64,000 bases of DNA from Jatrophihabitans telluris (GCF_023516435.1 NZ_CP097332.1:682001-746000), one strand, 5' to 3'; positions 27,513 to 36,658 are shown, counted from the stretch's first letter. The notes: a model not told the origin generated them from the letters alone. Numbers and translations are program-made.

Positions 27513-28658
27513 GTGAACGAACGCAGTTGGGACGTGGCCGTGATCGGCGCCGGACCGGCCGGTGCCGCCGCCGCGTGGACCGCGGCACAGGCCGGGGCCA
27601 GGGTCCTGATCCTTGAGCGTGAGCGGCTGCCCCGGTACAAGCTGTGTGGCGGAGGTCTGATCGGTCCTTCGCTGGCTGCGTTGCCACCCGGTTTCACGCC
27701 GGCCAGCCGGGACTCGATCCACGCGGTGCGTTTCACCCATCGCGGCCGGGCCGGCCGCACCCGGCGCGGACCGGGTCCACTCATCGAACTGATCGACCGT
27801 CCCACCTTCGACGCCGGACTCGTGGACCGTGCCCGCGAGGCAGGGGCGCAGCTGCGGGACGGCGTCTCGGTGCGCGATCTCCACGACGACGGCGAGCTGG
27901 TGACGCTGTCCACCGACGGCGGTCCCGTCCGGGCACGATTCGTGGTGGGCGCCGACGGGAGCGCGGGCCGCAGCAGCCGTCTGGTCGGTGTGCAATTCGA
28001 CCAGGTCGATCTGGGTCTGGAACACGAACTACCCGTCGCTGGCGAGCTTCGAGACTCGTGGCGAGGGATGGTCCACCTCGACTGGGGTCCACTGCCGGGC
28101 TCCTATGGTTGGGTCTTCCCGAAGGACGACTACCTCACGGTCGGGGTGATCGGCGCCCGCGAGCGGGGAGTCGAACTCAAGGCGTATCTGGCTGATTTCG
28201 TCGGCCAACTCGGTCTGGACGGAATCGAGCCCCGGCACAGCGGCGGTCACCTGACGCGGTGCCGGTCCGAGGACTCGCCACTGGCCCGCGGCCGGGTCCT
28301 GGTTGCCGGCGACGCCGCGGGCTTCCTCGAACCGTTCACTCGTGAAGGCATCTCGTTCGCGCTGCGCTCGGGTGCCATCGCCGGTTCGATCGCCGCGCAG
28401 CTGGCCCACGGGACGTTGGCGACCGCCGCTGCGGAGGCCGAATACCTCGATCAGGTAAGGGAAAGCCTGGTCCGGGAGATGGTGGCCGGGCAGGCGTTCA
28501 TGCGGGCGTACGAGCGCCGGCCCGCAGTTTTCCACGCGGCGATCGTGGCGCTGCCGCCCGCCTGGTCGGCCTTCGGCGACATCGTCGCCGGGCGGGCCAC
28601 CCTCGCCGACGCCCTGGAGCACCGCTGGGTCCGTGCGATCCTCGGCCGCCAGGCCTAG
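27513..28658 (+). CDS. Geranylgeranyl-reductase-family FAD-dependent oxidoreductase
   Basis: 381 residues from a GTG with GGGGAG upstream. The N-terminal FAD fold has VIGAGPAGAAAAW (about 9-21), followed by the geranylgeranyl-reductase signature RYKLCGGGL (with the conserved Cys), and a late VAGDAAGFLEPFTREGI motif. Members saturate isoprenoid chains (menaquinone, archaeal-type or carotenoid lipids) or act as halogenase-like monooxygenases. Here the neighbours give no pathway, but menaquinone side-chain reduction would fit an actinobacterium. The annotation is at family level only. Confidence 0.85.
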   Translation: MNERSWDVAVIGAGPAGAAAAWTAAQAGARVLILERERLPRYKLCGGGLIGPSLAALPPGFTPASRDSIHAVRFTHRGRAGRTRRGPGPLIELIDRPTFDAGLVDRAREAGAQLRDGVSVRDLHDDGELVTLSTDGGPVRARFVVGADGSAGRSSRLVGVQFDQVDLGLEHELPVAGELRDSWRGMVHLDWGPLPGSYGWVFPKDDYLTVGVIGARERGVELKAYLADFVGQLGLDGIEPRHSGGHLTRCRSEDSPLARGRVLVAGDAAGFLEPFTREGISFALRSGAIAGSIAAQLAHGTLATAAAEAEYLDQVRESLVREMVAGQAFMRAYERRPAVFHAAIVALPPAWSAFGDIVAGRATLADALEHRWVRAILGRQA

Positions 28659-28697
28659 CGACGGGCGCAGCGGTTACCCGGTTGTGACCCGGGGCTA

Positions 28698-28753
28698 TTG
28701 ACGACGGTCGTGTCGTCCTTCTACCGTGGTCCAGACCAATAGGAAAGTTTCCA
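28698..28753 (+). promoter_or_regulatory. csn-like operon promoter with ROK operator
   Basis: TTGACG (28698-28703) and TACCGT (28722-28727) are 18 bases apart. Fourteen bases downstream is the palindrome AGGAAAGTTTCCA (28741-28753), with a perfect GGAAAGTTTCC core. It closely matches the RGAAASTTTCYT operator described for the Streptomyces ROK repressor CsnR, as I recall it, and it sits as a roadblock upstream of the ROK gene. Confidence 0.7.
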
Positions 28754-28788
28754 TTCAATTACCGTGACCCGGGTCGGAGGCGCAGTCG

Positions 28789-29982
28789 ATGAGCACTCGC
28801 CGGGCCGAAGGAGTCGCCTTTCCCGCCGGGCCGCAGGGGCTGCTGAGATCGCTGAACGCCCGCGCGGTGCTCGAACACATCCACCGGGCGGGCCCCGTCT
28901 CGCGCGGCGATCTGGCCGCCGCCACCGGCCTGTCCAAGCCCACGGTCGGGCTCGCGTTGCAGTCGCTGAGCGCGGCCGGAGTGCTCGACACCGACAGCCC
29001 GAGCAGCGGCCGTCCGGGCCCGTCGGCCGCCCTGTACCGGATTCGGCCGCTGAGCGGGCTGTCGATCGGCCTGGACGTCGGTCACGAATGGACCTACGCC
29101 GCGGTCGCCGACATCAGCGGAGAAATGCTGGCCCGTCGCAAGGTCCGCACCCGTCGACGGCTCACCACCCTGGTTCGCCAACTCTCCGATCTGGTTGCGG
29201 ACCTCGCCGGTGATCTCGGTGTTCCGGCGTCCGGCTTCGCGCACGCCGTGATCGGGGTGCCCGCCGTGGTCGCGCCGTCGGGGCAGTCGCTGGCGCTGTG
29301 CGACGTGCTGCCCGACAACGGCCGCGGATTCCCGCAGGCCATCCGGGCCGCGCTGCCGATGCCGGTGACGCTGGAGAACGACGTCAACCTGGCGGCTTTG
29401 GGGGAGAGAGCGGTCGGGTACGGGCGAGACATCGAGAACTTCGCCTTCTGCTCGATCGGTACCGGTGTCGGTGTCGGCATCATCATCGGCGGCAAGCTCT
29501 ATCGGGGCGTGTCCGGATCAGCGGGCGAGGTCGGATACCTCCCGGGCGACGATCCCACCGTGCCGGCCACCCCGCCGCTGCTGCGCGCGATGATCGACAG
29601 CACCCTGTCCGGCACCGCGATCGTCGATGAGGCGCTCGCCCAAGGCCTGCCCCCCGAACTCGACGGTCGCGCTGTCTTCGATCTGGCCCGAGCCGGCGAC
29701 GAGCGGGCCACCCGGGTGGTGGACATCATCGCCCGCCGGATCGCCTACGTCATCTGCAGCGTTCTGGCGGTACTCGACCCCCAATTGGTCGTCCTGGGTG
29801 GTGGAGTCGGGCTCAACTCCGACCTGCTCCTCGATCCCGTGATGGGGCATATCCGTGCGATGTCGCCGTTCGAACCGCACGTGGAAGTGAGCAAGAGCGG
29901 CAGCGATGCCGTGTTGTTCGGTGCCGTGTCCATGGCCAGCGAGCTCGCGCGCGACGCGGTGTTCGCGGCGGCCTCCCGTTGA
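28789..29982 (+). CDS. csnR: ROK-family repressor, CsnR-like
   Basis: 397 residues: an N-terminal winged helix (about 20-80, GPVSRGDLAAATGLSKPTVG) is joined to a ROK sugar-kinase-like domain (about 90-390) with VTLENDVNLAALGE and a CSIGTGVGVGIIIGG phosphate loop. The zinc-binding CxCGxxGC motif of ROK kinases is absent (the region reads GSAGEVGYLPGD), as in many actinobacterial ROK repressors. It is the first gene of a ROK-SBP-permease-permease-GH4-kinase operon, the order of the Streptomyces csnR-K operon for glucosamine oligosaccharides. It probably represses its own operon through the palindrome 36-48 bases upstream. Confidence 0.8.
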   Translation: MSTRRAEGVAFPAGPQGLLRSLNARAVLEHIHRAGPVSRGDLAAATGLSKPTVGLALQSLSAAGVLDTDSPSSGRPGPSAALYRIRPLSGLSIGLDVGHEWTYAAVADISGEMLARRKVRTRRRLTTLVRQLSDLVADLAGDLGVPASGFAHAVIGVPAVVAPSGQSLALCDVLPDNGRGFPQAIRAALPMPVTLENDVNLAALGERAVGYGRDIENFAFCSIGTGVGVGIIIGGKLYRGVSGSAGEVGYLPGDDPTVPATPPLLRAMIDSTLSGTAIVDEALAQGLPPELDGRAVFDLARAGDERATRVVDIIARRIAYVICSVLAVLDPQLVVLGGGVGLNSDLLLDPVMGHIRAMSPFEPHVEVSKSGSDAVLFGAVSMASELARDAVFAAASR

Positions 29983-30027
29983 TCCACCGTCCGTTCGTAC
30001 CGCCTTCGAAGCAGGAGAGCTGACCGA

Positions 30028-31398
30028 ATGAAGCATCAACCGTCCCACACCATTGCGCGATCATGTCTGGTAGCCGGCCTCGCGCTGGTCACCGCCCTGG
30101 CCACCGCCTGCACCGGCGGCGGGTCGAACAAGGCCGCCGCGCCGGCCTCGGTCATCGCCACCGACGCCAGCCATGCCCCGACGTCGATCACCGTGTGGTC
30201 GTTCAACACCCTGGCCAAGGAGGTCAAGGCGTTCCAGGACGATCTGGGCCGCCTGCACCAGAAATATCCCTGGCTGACCGTCAAGTTCGTGCCGGGCAAG
30301 GACGACGCCGCCTTCGCCAAGGCCGTCGCGGCCGGCGATCCACCGGACGTGTTCATCTCCACCGCGCCCGACTACGTCGGCCAGTTCTGTCACAACGGGA
30401 CCGTGCTGGATATGAGCCAATACCTGAAGCTGGCCAACATCGACGTCACCAAGACCTTCCCGGCGGCCTCCCTGGTTTACACGCAGTACCAGGGCAAGCA
30501 ATGCGCGCTGCCGCTGCTGACCGACGCCTACGGTCTCTATTACAACAAGAAGATGTTCGCCGCCGCGGGTATCGCGAGTCCGCCCAAGACGTTCTCCGAG
30601 CTGATCGACGATGCCAAGAAGCTGACCGTCAAGAATGCCGACGGTTCGATCAAGACCTTCGGTCTGGTCACCCGCACCGACTACAACCTCAACGCCAACA
30701 TCTTCACCGGCGTCCACACCAACTCCAAGTTCTACGACGCCGCCGGCAAGGCGACCTTCGCCAGCGACCCCGGCTGGGCGAATATCCTGCAACTCGACAA
30801 GTCCCTGCAGGACTTCTACGGCGCCGGCAACGTGCAGAAGTTCGTCGGCCAGTACCAGCCGCACAGCGACGACGCCGCCAACGCCTTCGTCAAGGGTGCG
30901 GCCGCGATGGAGTACGACGGGGAATGGCATATCGGCGAGATCGCGGACGAGGCCCCGAACCTGGACTACGGAATCGCGCCGTTCCCAGTGCCCGACGACC
31001 AGCTTTCCCGTTACGGGGTCGGCAACACCCAGGGCACGGTGGTCTACATCCCGAGCCGGACCAAGCACGCGCAGGAGGCGTACTTCGCCGCCCAGCAGCT
31101 CACCACCGACACGACGTTCCTCACCACCCTGGCCGACGCGGTCAGCAATGTCCCGTCCACCTTCGACTCGCTCAAGGCTTGGGACCAGGCCGGCAACGAG
31201 CACTGGAAGGCGATGATCGACATCCTGACCAACCCCGGTTCGTACTACAAGCAACTGACCGCGGCCGGAGCTCAGGACGCGACCGCCTGGGGGACGTTCA
31301 CCCAGAACTACGAACGGGGCAAGGCGGGTGATCTCACCGCGGCGCTGAAGAAGTTCGATCAGCAGGTCAACACGATGAACGCTCAGGCCGGACAGTGA
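30028..31398 (+). CDS. csnE: Oligosaccharide-binding lipoprotein, CsnE-like
   Basis: 456 residues, family 1 extracellular solute-binding protein. The signal peptide ends in LATAC (Cys about 28). The mature protein has the MalE-like layout (ITVWSFNTLAKEVKAFQ, YYNKKMFAAAGI, AAAMEYDGEWHIGEI). It follows the ROK gene by 45 bases with GGAGAG before the start. Specificity for chito- or glucosamine-oligosaccharides is inferred from the operon. Confidence 0.82.
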   Translation: MKHQPSHTIARSCLVAGLALVTALATACTGGGSNKAAAPASVIATDASHAPTSITVWSFNTLAKEVKAFQDDLGRLHQKYPWLTVKFVPGKDDAAFAKAVAAGDPPDVFISTAPDYVGQFCHNGTVLDMSQYLKLANIDVTKTFPAASLVYTQYQGKQCALPLLTDAYGLYYNKKMFAAAGIASPPKTFSELIDDAKKLTVKNADGSIKTFGLVTRTDYNLNANIFTGVHTNSKFYDAAGKATFASDPGWANILQLDKSLQDFYGAGNVQKFVGQYQPHSDDAANAFVKGAAAMEYDGEWHIGEIADEAPNLDYGIAPFPVPDDQLSRYGVGNTQGTVVYIPSRTKHAQEAYFAAQQLTTDTTFLTTLADAVSNVPSTFDSLKAWDQAGNEHWKAMIDILTNPGSYYKQLTAAGAQDATAWGTFTQNYERGKAGDLTAALKKFDQQVNTMNAQAGQ

Positions 31399-32384
31399 CC
31401 ACCGTGCTCGCCGGCCCGGCGCGCTCCGTCAAGGGCGCCGAGGCCCGGCGCTCACGTCGGCGTCGACCCGACCGTGCCCGCTGGTGGGTGGTCCTCGGAT
31501 TTCTTTCGCCGTTCCTGATCGGCCTGGCCGTGTTCGTGGTCTACCCCGTCCTGGCGACGTTGTACTACTCCTTCACCGACTACCAGGCGGGCTCCTACCA
31601 ACCGGTCAACTGGGTGGGCCTTCGCAACTACCGCACCATGTTCGCCGACACCCAGGTCTTCTGGGTCGCCGTACGCAACACCGTGTGGATGGTCCTGATC
31701 ATGGTCCCCATCCAGACGGTCTGGGCGATCTTCGTCGCGTGGATCCTCACCCGCATCCGCCGGGGTGCACTGGTCTATCGCACCATCTACTTCCTGCCGG
31801 CAATGGTGCCCATCGTGGCGACCGCGTTGTCGTTCATCGTGATGCTCAACCCCGTCGGCCCGCTCAATCACCTGCTGTCGGACGTGGGAATCACCGGCCC
31901 GGGCTGGTTCTCAGACGCAGCGTGGTCCAAGCCGAGCCTGGTGCTGATGGCGCTGTGGACGGTCGGCAACACGATGATCCTGTTCCTCGCGGGGATGCTG
32001 GACGTGCCGAAGTCGTTGTACGAGGCGGCCGAGATCGACGGTGCCGGTGCGTGGAAGCAGTTCCTGCACGTGACCCTGCCGGGCATCTCGCCGATCGTGT
32101 TCTTCTCGCTGCTGACCGGGATGATCTATACGTTCCAGTACTTCACCGAGGCGTTCGTGGCCTCCGGATCGGCCAATCCGATTCTGTCGAGCAACGAGTC
32201 CATCGGCTACCCGCAGGATTCCCTGCTGTTCTACACCACCGAGATCTACCGCCAGGGGTTCCAGTACTTCCGCACCGGCTACGCCTCGGCCATGGCGTGG
32301 TTGCTGTTCCTGGTCATCTTCGCGTTCACACTCGTGTTCATCCGCGGGTCGCGGCGCTGGGTCTACTACGGCGGTGCGCGATGA
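31395..32384 (+). CDS. csnF: Sugar ABC transporter permease (MalF type), CsnF-like
   Basis: 329 residues with a very basic N-terminus (ARRSRRRRPDRARW) and six predicted transmembrane helices. The MalF-type EAA loop is YEAAEIDGAGAWKQFLHVTLP. It overlaps both neighbours by four bases, so translation is coupled. It pairs with the next gene as a heterodimeric channel; no ATPase is encoded in the operon. Confidence 0.85.
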   Translation: MTTVLAGPARSVKGAEARRSRRRRPDRARWWVVLGFLSPFLIGLAVFVVYPVLATLYYSFTDYQAGSYQPVNWVGLRNYRTMFADTQVFWVAVRNTVWMVLIMVPIQTVWAIFVAWILTRIRRGALVYRTIYFLPAMVPIVATALSFIVMLNPVGPLNHLLSDVGITGPGWFSDAAWSKPSLVLMALWTVGNTMILFLAGMLDVPKSLYEAAEIDGAGAWKQFLHVTLPGISPIVFFSLLTGMIYTFQYFTEAFVASGSANPILSSNESIGYPQDSLLFYTTEIYRQGFQYFRTGYASAMAWLLFLVIFAFTLVFIRGSRRWVYYGGAR

Positions 32385-33262
32385 CGGCGGCGGTGGCTCG
32401 TCCGGTCGAGGTTCGCCGAGAGGCCGACCTTCGCCGGATCCGGGCGGTCCTGTCGACCGTGGCCACGCATGCCATCGCCATCGCGGTGGCGCTGTGCTTC
32501 CTGCTGCCCTTGCTGATCTGCCTCGTCACGTCGCTGATGACCCAGCAGCAGGCCGGCACCGGAGCGCTCTGGCCGAGCCCGTTCGCGTGGCACAACTTCA
32601 CCGACGTCTTTCACGACATGCCCTTTGCGCGCGATCTGTGGAACACCGTGCTCTATGCAGGCCTGTCCACGATCGGCGTGCTGCTGTCCTCGGTCCCGGT
32701 GGCCTACGCCCTGGCTCGCATGTCATGGCGCGGCCGGGAGGTGACGTTCATGGTGGTGCTGGCGACCATGATGATCCCGGCCCAGGTGACCAGCCTGCCG
32801 CTGTACGTCGTCTTTTCCCAGCTGGGATGGGTGGATTCGCTCAAGCCCCTGATCATCCCCTCGTTCTTCGGCGATGCGTTCAGCATCTTCCTGCTCCGGC
32901 AGTTCTTCCTCACCATCCCGTCCGAGCTGACCGAGGCAGCCAAGGTGGATGGCGCCGCGGACTGGCGCATCCTGCGCAGCGTGGTGATACCGATCTCCAA
33001 GCCGGCGATTGCGGCTGTCGGCCTGTTCGCCTTCCTCTACGCCTGGAACGACTTCTACAATCCCCTGCTGTACACGGGCAACAGCAGCACGAGCCAGACG
33101 CTGGCCGTCGGCCTGACCACCCTGGCCAAGAGTTCCCACCAGAACGCCTACCAGCTGCAGATGGCCGCCTCGATCATCTTCCTGGCCCCGATCCTGGTGC
33201 TGTTCTTCTTCGCCCAGAAGGTCTTCGTCGAGGGTGTCACGCTCACCGGGGTCAAGGGCTGA
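32381..33262 (+). CDS. csnG: Sugar ABC transporter permease (MalG type), CsnG-like
   Basis: 293 residues from the ATG overlapping the previous stop. It has six predicted helices and the MalG EAA loop TEAAKVDGAADWRILRSVVIP, followed by FAFLYAWNDFYNPLLY. A longer open frame exists upstream but lies inside the preceding gene and is not real. A 70-base gap separates it from the GH4 gene. Confidence 0.85.
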   Translation: MTAAVARPVEVRREADLRRIRAVLSTVATHAIAIAVALCFLLPLLICLVTSLMTQQQAGTGALWPSPFAWHNFTDVFHDMPFARDLWNTVLYAGLSTIGVLLSSVPVAYALARMSWRGREVTFMVVLATMMIPAQVTSLPLYVVFSQLGWVDSLKPLIIPSFFGDAFSIFLLRQFFLTIPSELTEAAKVDGAADWRILRSVVIPISKPAIAAVGLFAFLYAWNDFYNPLLYTGNSSTSQTLAVGLTTLAKSSHQNAYQLQMAASIIFLAPILVLFFFAQKVFVEGVTLTGVKG

Positions 33263-33332
33263 CCCGCCGGCCCGATCCTCCCACCGTCCTCAGCACCTCC
33301 GTAATGCCCCGCACAGATAGGGAACATCTCCT

Positions 33333-34610
33333 ATGAAGATTGCCGTCATCGGAGGCGGTAGCACCTACACGCCCGAGCTGATCGCCGGTTTCGCCAGCCG
33401 CGTGGATGAACTGGCGGTCACCGAACTGGTGCTGCACGACATCGACGCTGATCGTCTCGACGTGGTAGGGGGATTCGCTCGGCGCATCCTCACTGCCCGC
33501 GACTACCCGGCCGCGCTGGTGACCACCAGCGACCTGCACGCCGCGGTCGATGGGGCTGACGCCGTGCTCGTGCAGCTTCGCGTCGGCGGCCAGCAGACCC
33601 GGCTGGTCGACGAGACCCTGCCCGGCAAGTACGGCCTGATCGGGCAGGAGACCACTGGTCCGGGCGGCTTCGCGAAGGCCCTGCGTACCGTCCCGGTCGT
33701 GCTCGACATCGCCGAGACGGTTCGCGAGCGGGCCCAGCCCGGCGCGTGGATCGTCGATTTCACCAACCCGGTGGGCATTGTCACCCGGGCGCTGCTCGAC
33801 GCTGGTCACCGGGCGCTGGGGTTGTGCAACGTCGCGATCGGATTCCAGCGCCGTTTCGCCGCCCGCTACGGGGTACGCCCCGACCAGGTCGAACTCGACC
33901 ATGTCGGCCTCAACCACCTGACCTGGATCCGGGGCGTACGGATCGCCGGCCGCGAGATCCTGCCGGAGCTGCTGGCTTCGGACTACGCCGCGGAGCTCGC
34001 CGCCGACATCGGTGCGCCGATCGAGTTGATGCAGACCCTGCAAGCGATTCCGTCGTACTACCTGCACTACTTCTACTGCACCGACGACGTGGTGTCCGAA
34101 CAGCAGCACGGTCAGCACCGGGCCGAACGAGTGGCCGAGATCGAGCGAAGCCTGCTCGAGCTCTACCGTGACGAGCGCCTGGTCGACAAGCCCGCCTTGC
34201 TGGACGAGCGGGGCGGGGCGTATTACAGCGAGGCCGCCGCGGCGCTGGTGACCTCGCTGCTGACCGGTGACGGGGCCCGCCACTACGTCAACCTGCGCAA
34301 CGACACCGCGATCCCGCAGATGCCGGCCGAGGCCGTCGTCGAAGTCCCTGCAGTCGTCGATCGCTCCGGCGCGCGGGCCGTCTCCCTCGCTCCGCTCAAT
34401 CCCGAATTGATCGGGCTCATGCAGGCGGTCACCGCCTACGAGAGCCTGACCATCGCCGCGGCCACCTCCGGTGACGGGCGCATCGCGGCCCGGGCCCTGA
34501 TCGCGAATCCGCTGGTACGGCAGTGGAAAGTGATCCCGGACCTGCTGGCCGACCTGCTGGAACGAAACGCCGAGCACCTGCCCCGCTTCGCCTCCGGGGG
34601 CCGGTCGTGA
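33333..34610 (+). CDS. csnH: Glycoside hydrolase family 4 enzyme, CsnH-like
   Basis: 425 residues. GH4 enzymes use NAD+ and a divalent metal to cleave glycosides by redox-elimination. Visible are the Rossmann motif VIGGGSTYTPELI (5-17), DFTNPVGIVTRALL, the metal-ligand block GLCNVAIGFQ (Cys) and DHVGLNHLTWI (His). The closest functional group is 6-phospho-beta-glucosidase, but no phosphotransferase system is nearby. The downstream kinase may instead supply phosphorylated substrate or use the product. It has an NAD-dependent cytoplasmic role in degrading imported amino-sugar oligomers (inferred). Confidence 0.82.
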   Translation: MKIAVIGGGSTYTPELIAGFASRVDELAVTELVLHDIDADRLDVVGGFARRILTARDYPAALVTTSDLHAAVDGADAVLVQLRVGGQQTRLVDETLPGKYGLIGQETTGPGGFAKALRTVPVVLDIAETVRERAQPGAWIVDFTNPVGIVTRALLDAGHRALGLCNVAIGFQRRFAARYGVRPDQVELDHVGLNHLTWIRGVRIAGREILPELLASDYAAELAADIGAPIELMQTLQAIPSYYLHYFYCTDDVVSEQQHGQHRAERVAEIERSLLELYRDERLVDKPALLDERGGAYYSEAAAALVTSLLTGDGARHYVNLRNDTAIPQMPAEAVVEVPAVVDRSGARAVSLAPLNPELIGLMQAVTAYESLTIAAATSGDGRIAARALIANPLVRQWKVIPDLLADLLERNAEHLPRFASGGRS

Positions 34611-35644
34611 CCGAGCCGTCGCCGGTCTATGTGGTCGCGGCCGACGGCGGAAACTCCAAGACCGACCTGGTCCTCGCCGATCCATCCGGGCGGGTGCTGG
34701 CCCAGGTGAGGGGACCGGGAACCCATTCTCATCTGGTCGGCGTCGAGCAGGTCGTGGCGGAGTTGATCGAGCTCCTGACCGCCGCTCGCATCATCGCCGG
34801 CATTCCCGCCGACGCCCCGGCGGCGGCTGGAACCTTCTACCTGGCCAACGTCGACCTGCCCGGCGATGCCGAGGCCGTGCTCGCCGCATTGCGCTCGGCA
34901 CGAGTCGCTCGGCTGCTCGAGGTCGACAACGACGTGCTTGCGGTGCTGGAGGCCGGCAGCAACCGGGGCTGGGGCATCGGAGTGGTCTGCGGCGCCGGCA
35001 TGAACGCGTTGGGCATCGGACCGGACGGTCGGATCGAGCGCTTTCTCGGTCTCGGCGACGTGACCGGCGACTGGGGCGGCGGCCACGGGATCGGGGTGGC
35101 GGCGCTCGGGGCGGCTGTGCGGGCCGAGGACGGCCGGGGCCGGCGCAGCGCGCTGACCGGCTTGATCGCTCACCACTTCCACCGTCGAACGGCCTCGGAG
35201 GTGGCCGTGGCCGCGCACACCGGCCTCATCGATCAAGCCGAACTGGGCGGTCTGGCCCCGGTGGTCTTCCAGGCCGCGTTGGACGGGGACCTGCTCAGCC
35301 GCGAACTCGTGCACCGCCTGGCCGACGAGGCCATCCTGCTGGCCCGGACGTTGAGCACCCGACTGGAACTCGACGAGACCGCTACGGAGGTGGTCCTGGG
35401 TGGCGGCCTGTTGCAGTCAGGCAATCCCGTCCTGCTGGATCGGGTCGCCGAGGGGATCACGGCCGTCCTGCCCAAGGCCGAGATCGTGGTGTTGACCGTG
35501 CCGCCGGTGGCCGGGGCCTTGCGGGACGCGCTGCGGCGGATCGGCGCCACGTCGGTCGTGCAGAACCGGGCCCGGCTGGCCTTCGGTGCCGAATCAGCTC
35601 GTGACGACCAGCGCGATCAGGCCTCGGTGCGCCGACCCGGGTAA
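34607..35644 (+). CDS. csnK: BadF/BadG-type sugar kinase, CsnK-like (probable glucosamine kinase)
   Basis: 345 residues from a GTG overlapping the GH4 stop (GTGA). It is an actin-fold ATPase with phosphate-1 motif AADGGNSKTDLVLAD (about 9-23), GVVCGAGMNALGI and LGDVTGDWGGG, like N-acetylglucosamine or glucosamine kinases of the BadF/BadG group. It would phosphorylate glucosamine released from the imported oligomer. Its TAA stop lies inside the first copy of a 49-base duplication. Confidence 0.8.
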   Translation: MTEPSPVYVVAADGGNSKTDLVLADPSGRVLAQVRGPGTHSHLVGVEQVVAELIELLTAARIIAGIPADAPAAAGTFYLANVDLPGDAEAVLAALRSARVARLLEVDNDVLAVLEAGSNRGWGIGVVCGAGMNALGIGPDGRIERFLGLGDVTGDWGGGHGIGVAALGAAVRAEDGRGRRSALTGLIAHHFHRRTASEVAVAAHTGLIDQAELGGLAPVVFQAALDGDLLSRELVHRLADEAILLARTLSTRLELDETATEVVLGGGLLQSGNPVLLDRVAEGITAVLPKAEIVVLTVPPVAGALRDALRRIGATSVVQNRARLAFGAESARDDQRDQASVRRPG

Positions 35645-35734
35645 CGCGGATCACCGGCCGGCGGACGACCAGCCGGTGGGGACGACCGGGTAACGCGGGT
35701 CACCGGCCGGCGGACTACCGGCCGGTGGGGACGA
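35637..35734. repeat. 49-base tandem duplication at convergent gene ends
   Basis: Two adjacent 49-base copies (35637-35685 and 35686-35734) differ at three positions. The first contains the stop codon of the kinase. The second encodes the last residues (VPTGR) and TAG stop of the convergent oxidoreductase. The first copy is thus a duplicate of that gene's 3' end in which the stop has mutated. Confidence 0.85.
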
Positions 35735-36626
35735 TGTCGGCCACCTGCCGGACCAGCTCACCGATCAGCTCGAAGTTGTCGGCCTCGTCCACGTCGGGCA
35801 TGTTGAACAGCGCCTCGTCGATGCCCAGTGCGGCCAGGGTGCCGAAGCGGTCCACGGCCTGATCCACGGTCACCGTGTGTCCGCCGCCGTCCCGGGACAG
35901 CTTCAGCCGTCCCAGCGTGGTCTTGTGAATCTCGGCGTAGTCGCGGCCCTGGTCGGCGCAGTGTTGCTGCAGCACGTCGAGCTTGCCGCGGATGAAATCC
36001 GGACCCTGCTCGAAGATGTTGCAGGCGTCGCCGTACTGCGCGACCATCCGCAGGGTCTTCTTCTCCCCGGTACCGCCGATCAGGATCGGGGGGTGCGGGC
36101 GCTGCACCGACTGCGGCGAGTTCAGGGGCCGAGCCAGCGAATAGTGCTTGCCGGTGTAGGGGGATTCATCGCCTAGCCACATCTGCTGGGCGATCTGCAG
36201 CGTCTCCTCCAGGCGCTCGAAGCGCTCGGCCAACGGCGGGAAGGGCACGCCGAGACCGTTGTGTTCCTCTTCGTTCCACGCGGCGCCGATGCCGAGGTAG
36301 GCGCGACCGCCCGAGAGCGCGTCGAGCGTCGTGACGGTCTTGATGAGGATTCCGGGGTGGCGGTAGGTCACGCCGGTGACCATGGTGCCCAGCTTGACCT
36401 TTTCCGTCACCGCGGCGGCGAAGGCCAGCGCCGAATAGCCCTCCAGCATCTCGTTCTCGGCCGGGCCGACCATCGAGATCTGGAAGAAGTGGTCCATCAC
36501 CCAGAGACTGTTGAGACCGCTCGCCTCCGCCTCACGGGCGATGCGGGCGAAGGTGGTGCCGATGCCATGAGGGCGGTCGGGCAGGGAAGACCAAGTGAAA
36601 GAGGGAACCTGCAGTCCAAGTCGCAT
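35715..36626 (-). CDS. LLM-class F420-dependent oxidoreductase
   Basis: 303 residues from the ATG at 36626, just before MRLGLQVPSFTW; upstream in-frame starts (36641, 36719) extend into a hairpin. It is a luciferase-like TIM barrel with LWVMDHFFQ, TMVTGVTYRHPGILIKT (with the F420-type nonprolyl peptide), RAYLGIGAAWNEEEH and PPILIGGTGEKKTLRM. The last motif is characteristic of F420-dependent members. Substrate unknown. The gene is separated from its minus-strand upstream neighbour by a large perfect inverted repeat. Confidence 0.85.
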   Translation of the reverse strand: MRLGLQVPSFTWSSLPDRPHGIGTTFARIAREAEASGLNSLWVMDHFFQISMVGPAENEMLEGYSALAFAAAVTEKVKLGTMVTGVTYRHPGILIKTVTTLDALSGGRAYLGIGAAWNEEEHNGLGVPFPPLAERFERLEETLQIAQQMWLGDESPYTGKHYSLARPLNSPQSVQRPHPPILIGGTGEKKTLRMVAQYGDACNIFEQGPDFIRGKLDVLQQHCADQGRDYAEIHKTTLGRLKLSRDGGGHTVTVDQAVDRFGTLAALGIDEALFNMPDVDEADNFELIGELVRQVADIVPTGR

Positions 36627-36658
36627 ACTCCCATCCTGCATTACCCCCACCCCTTCGT

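Noticed and set aside
31484-32380. Upstream extension of the MalG-type permease frame
   Set aside because: Overlaps the MalF-type gene in another frame; the ATG at 32381 gives a normal permease length.
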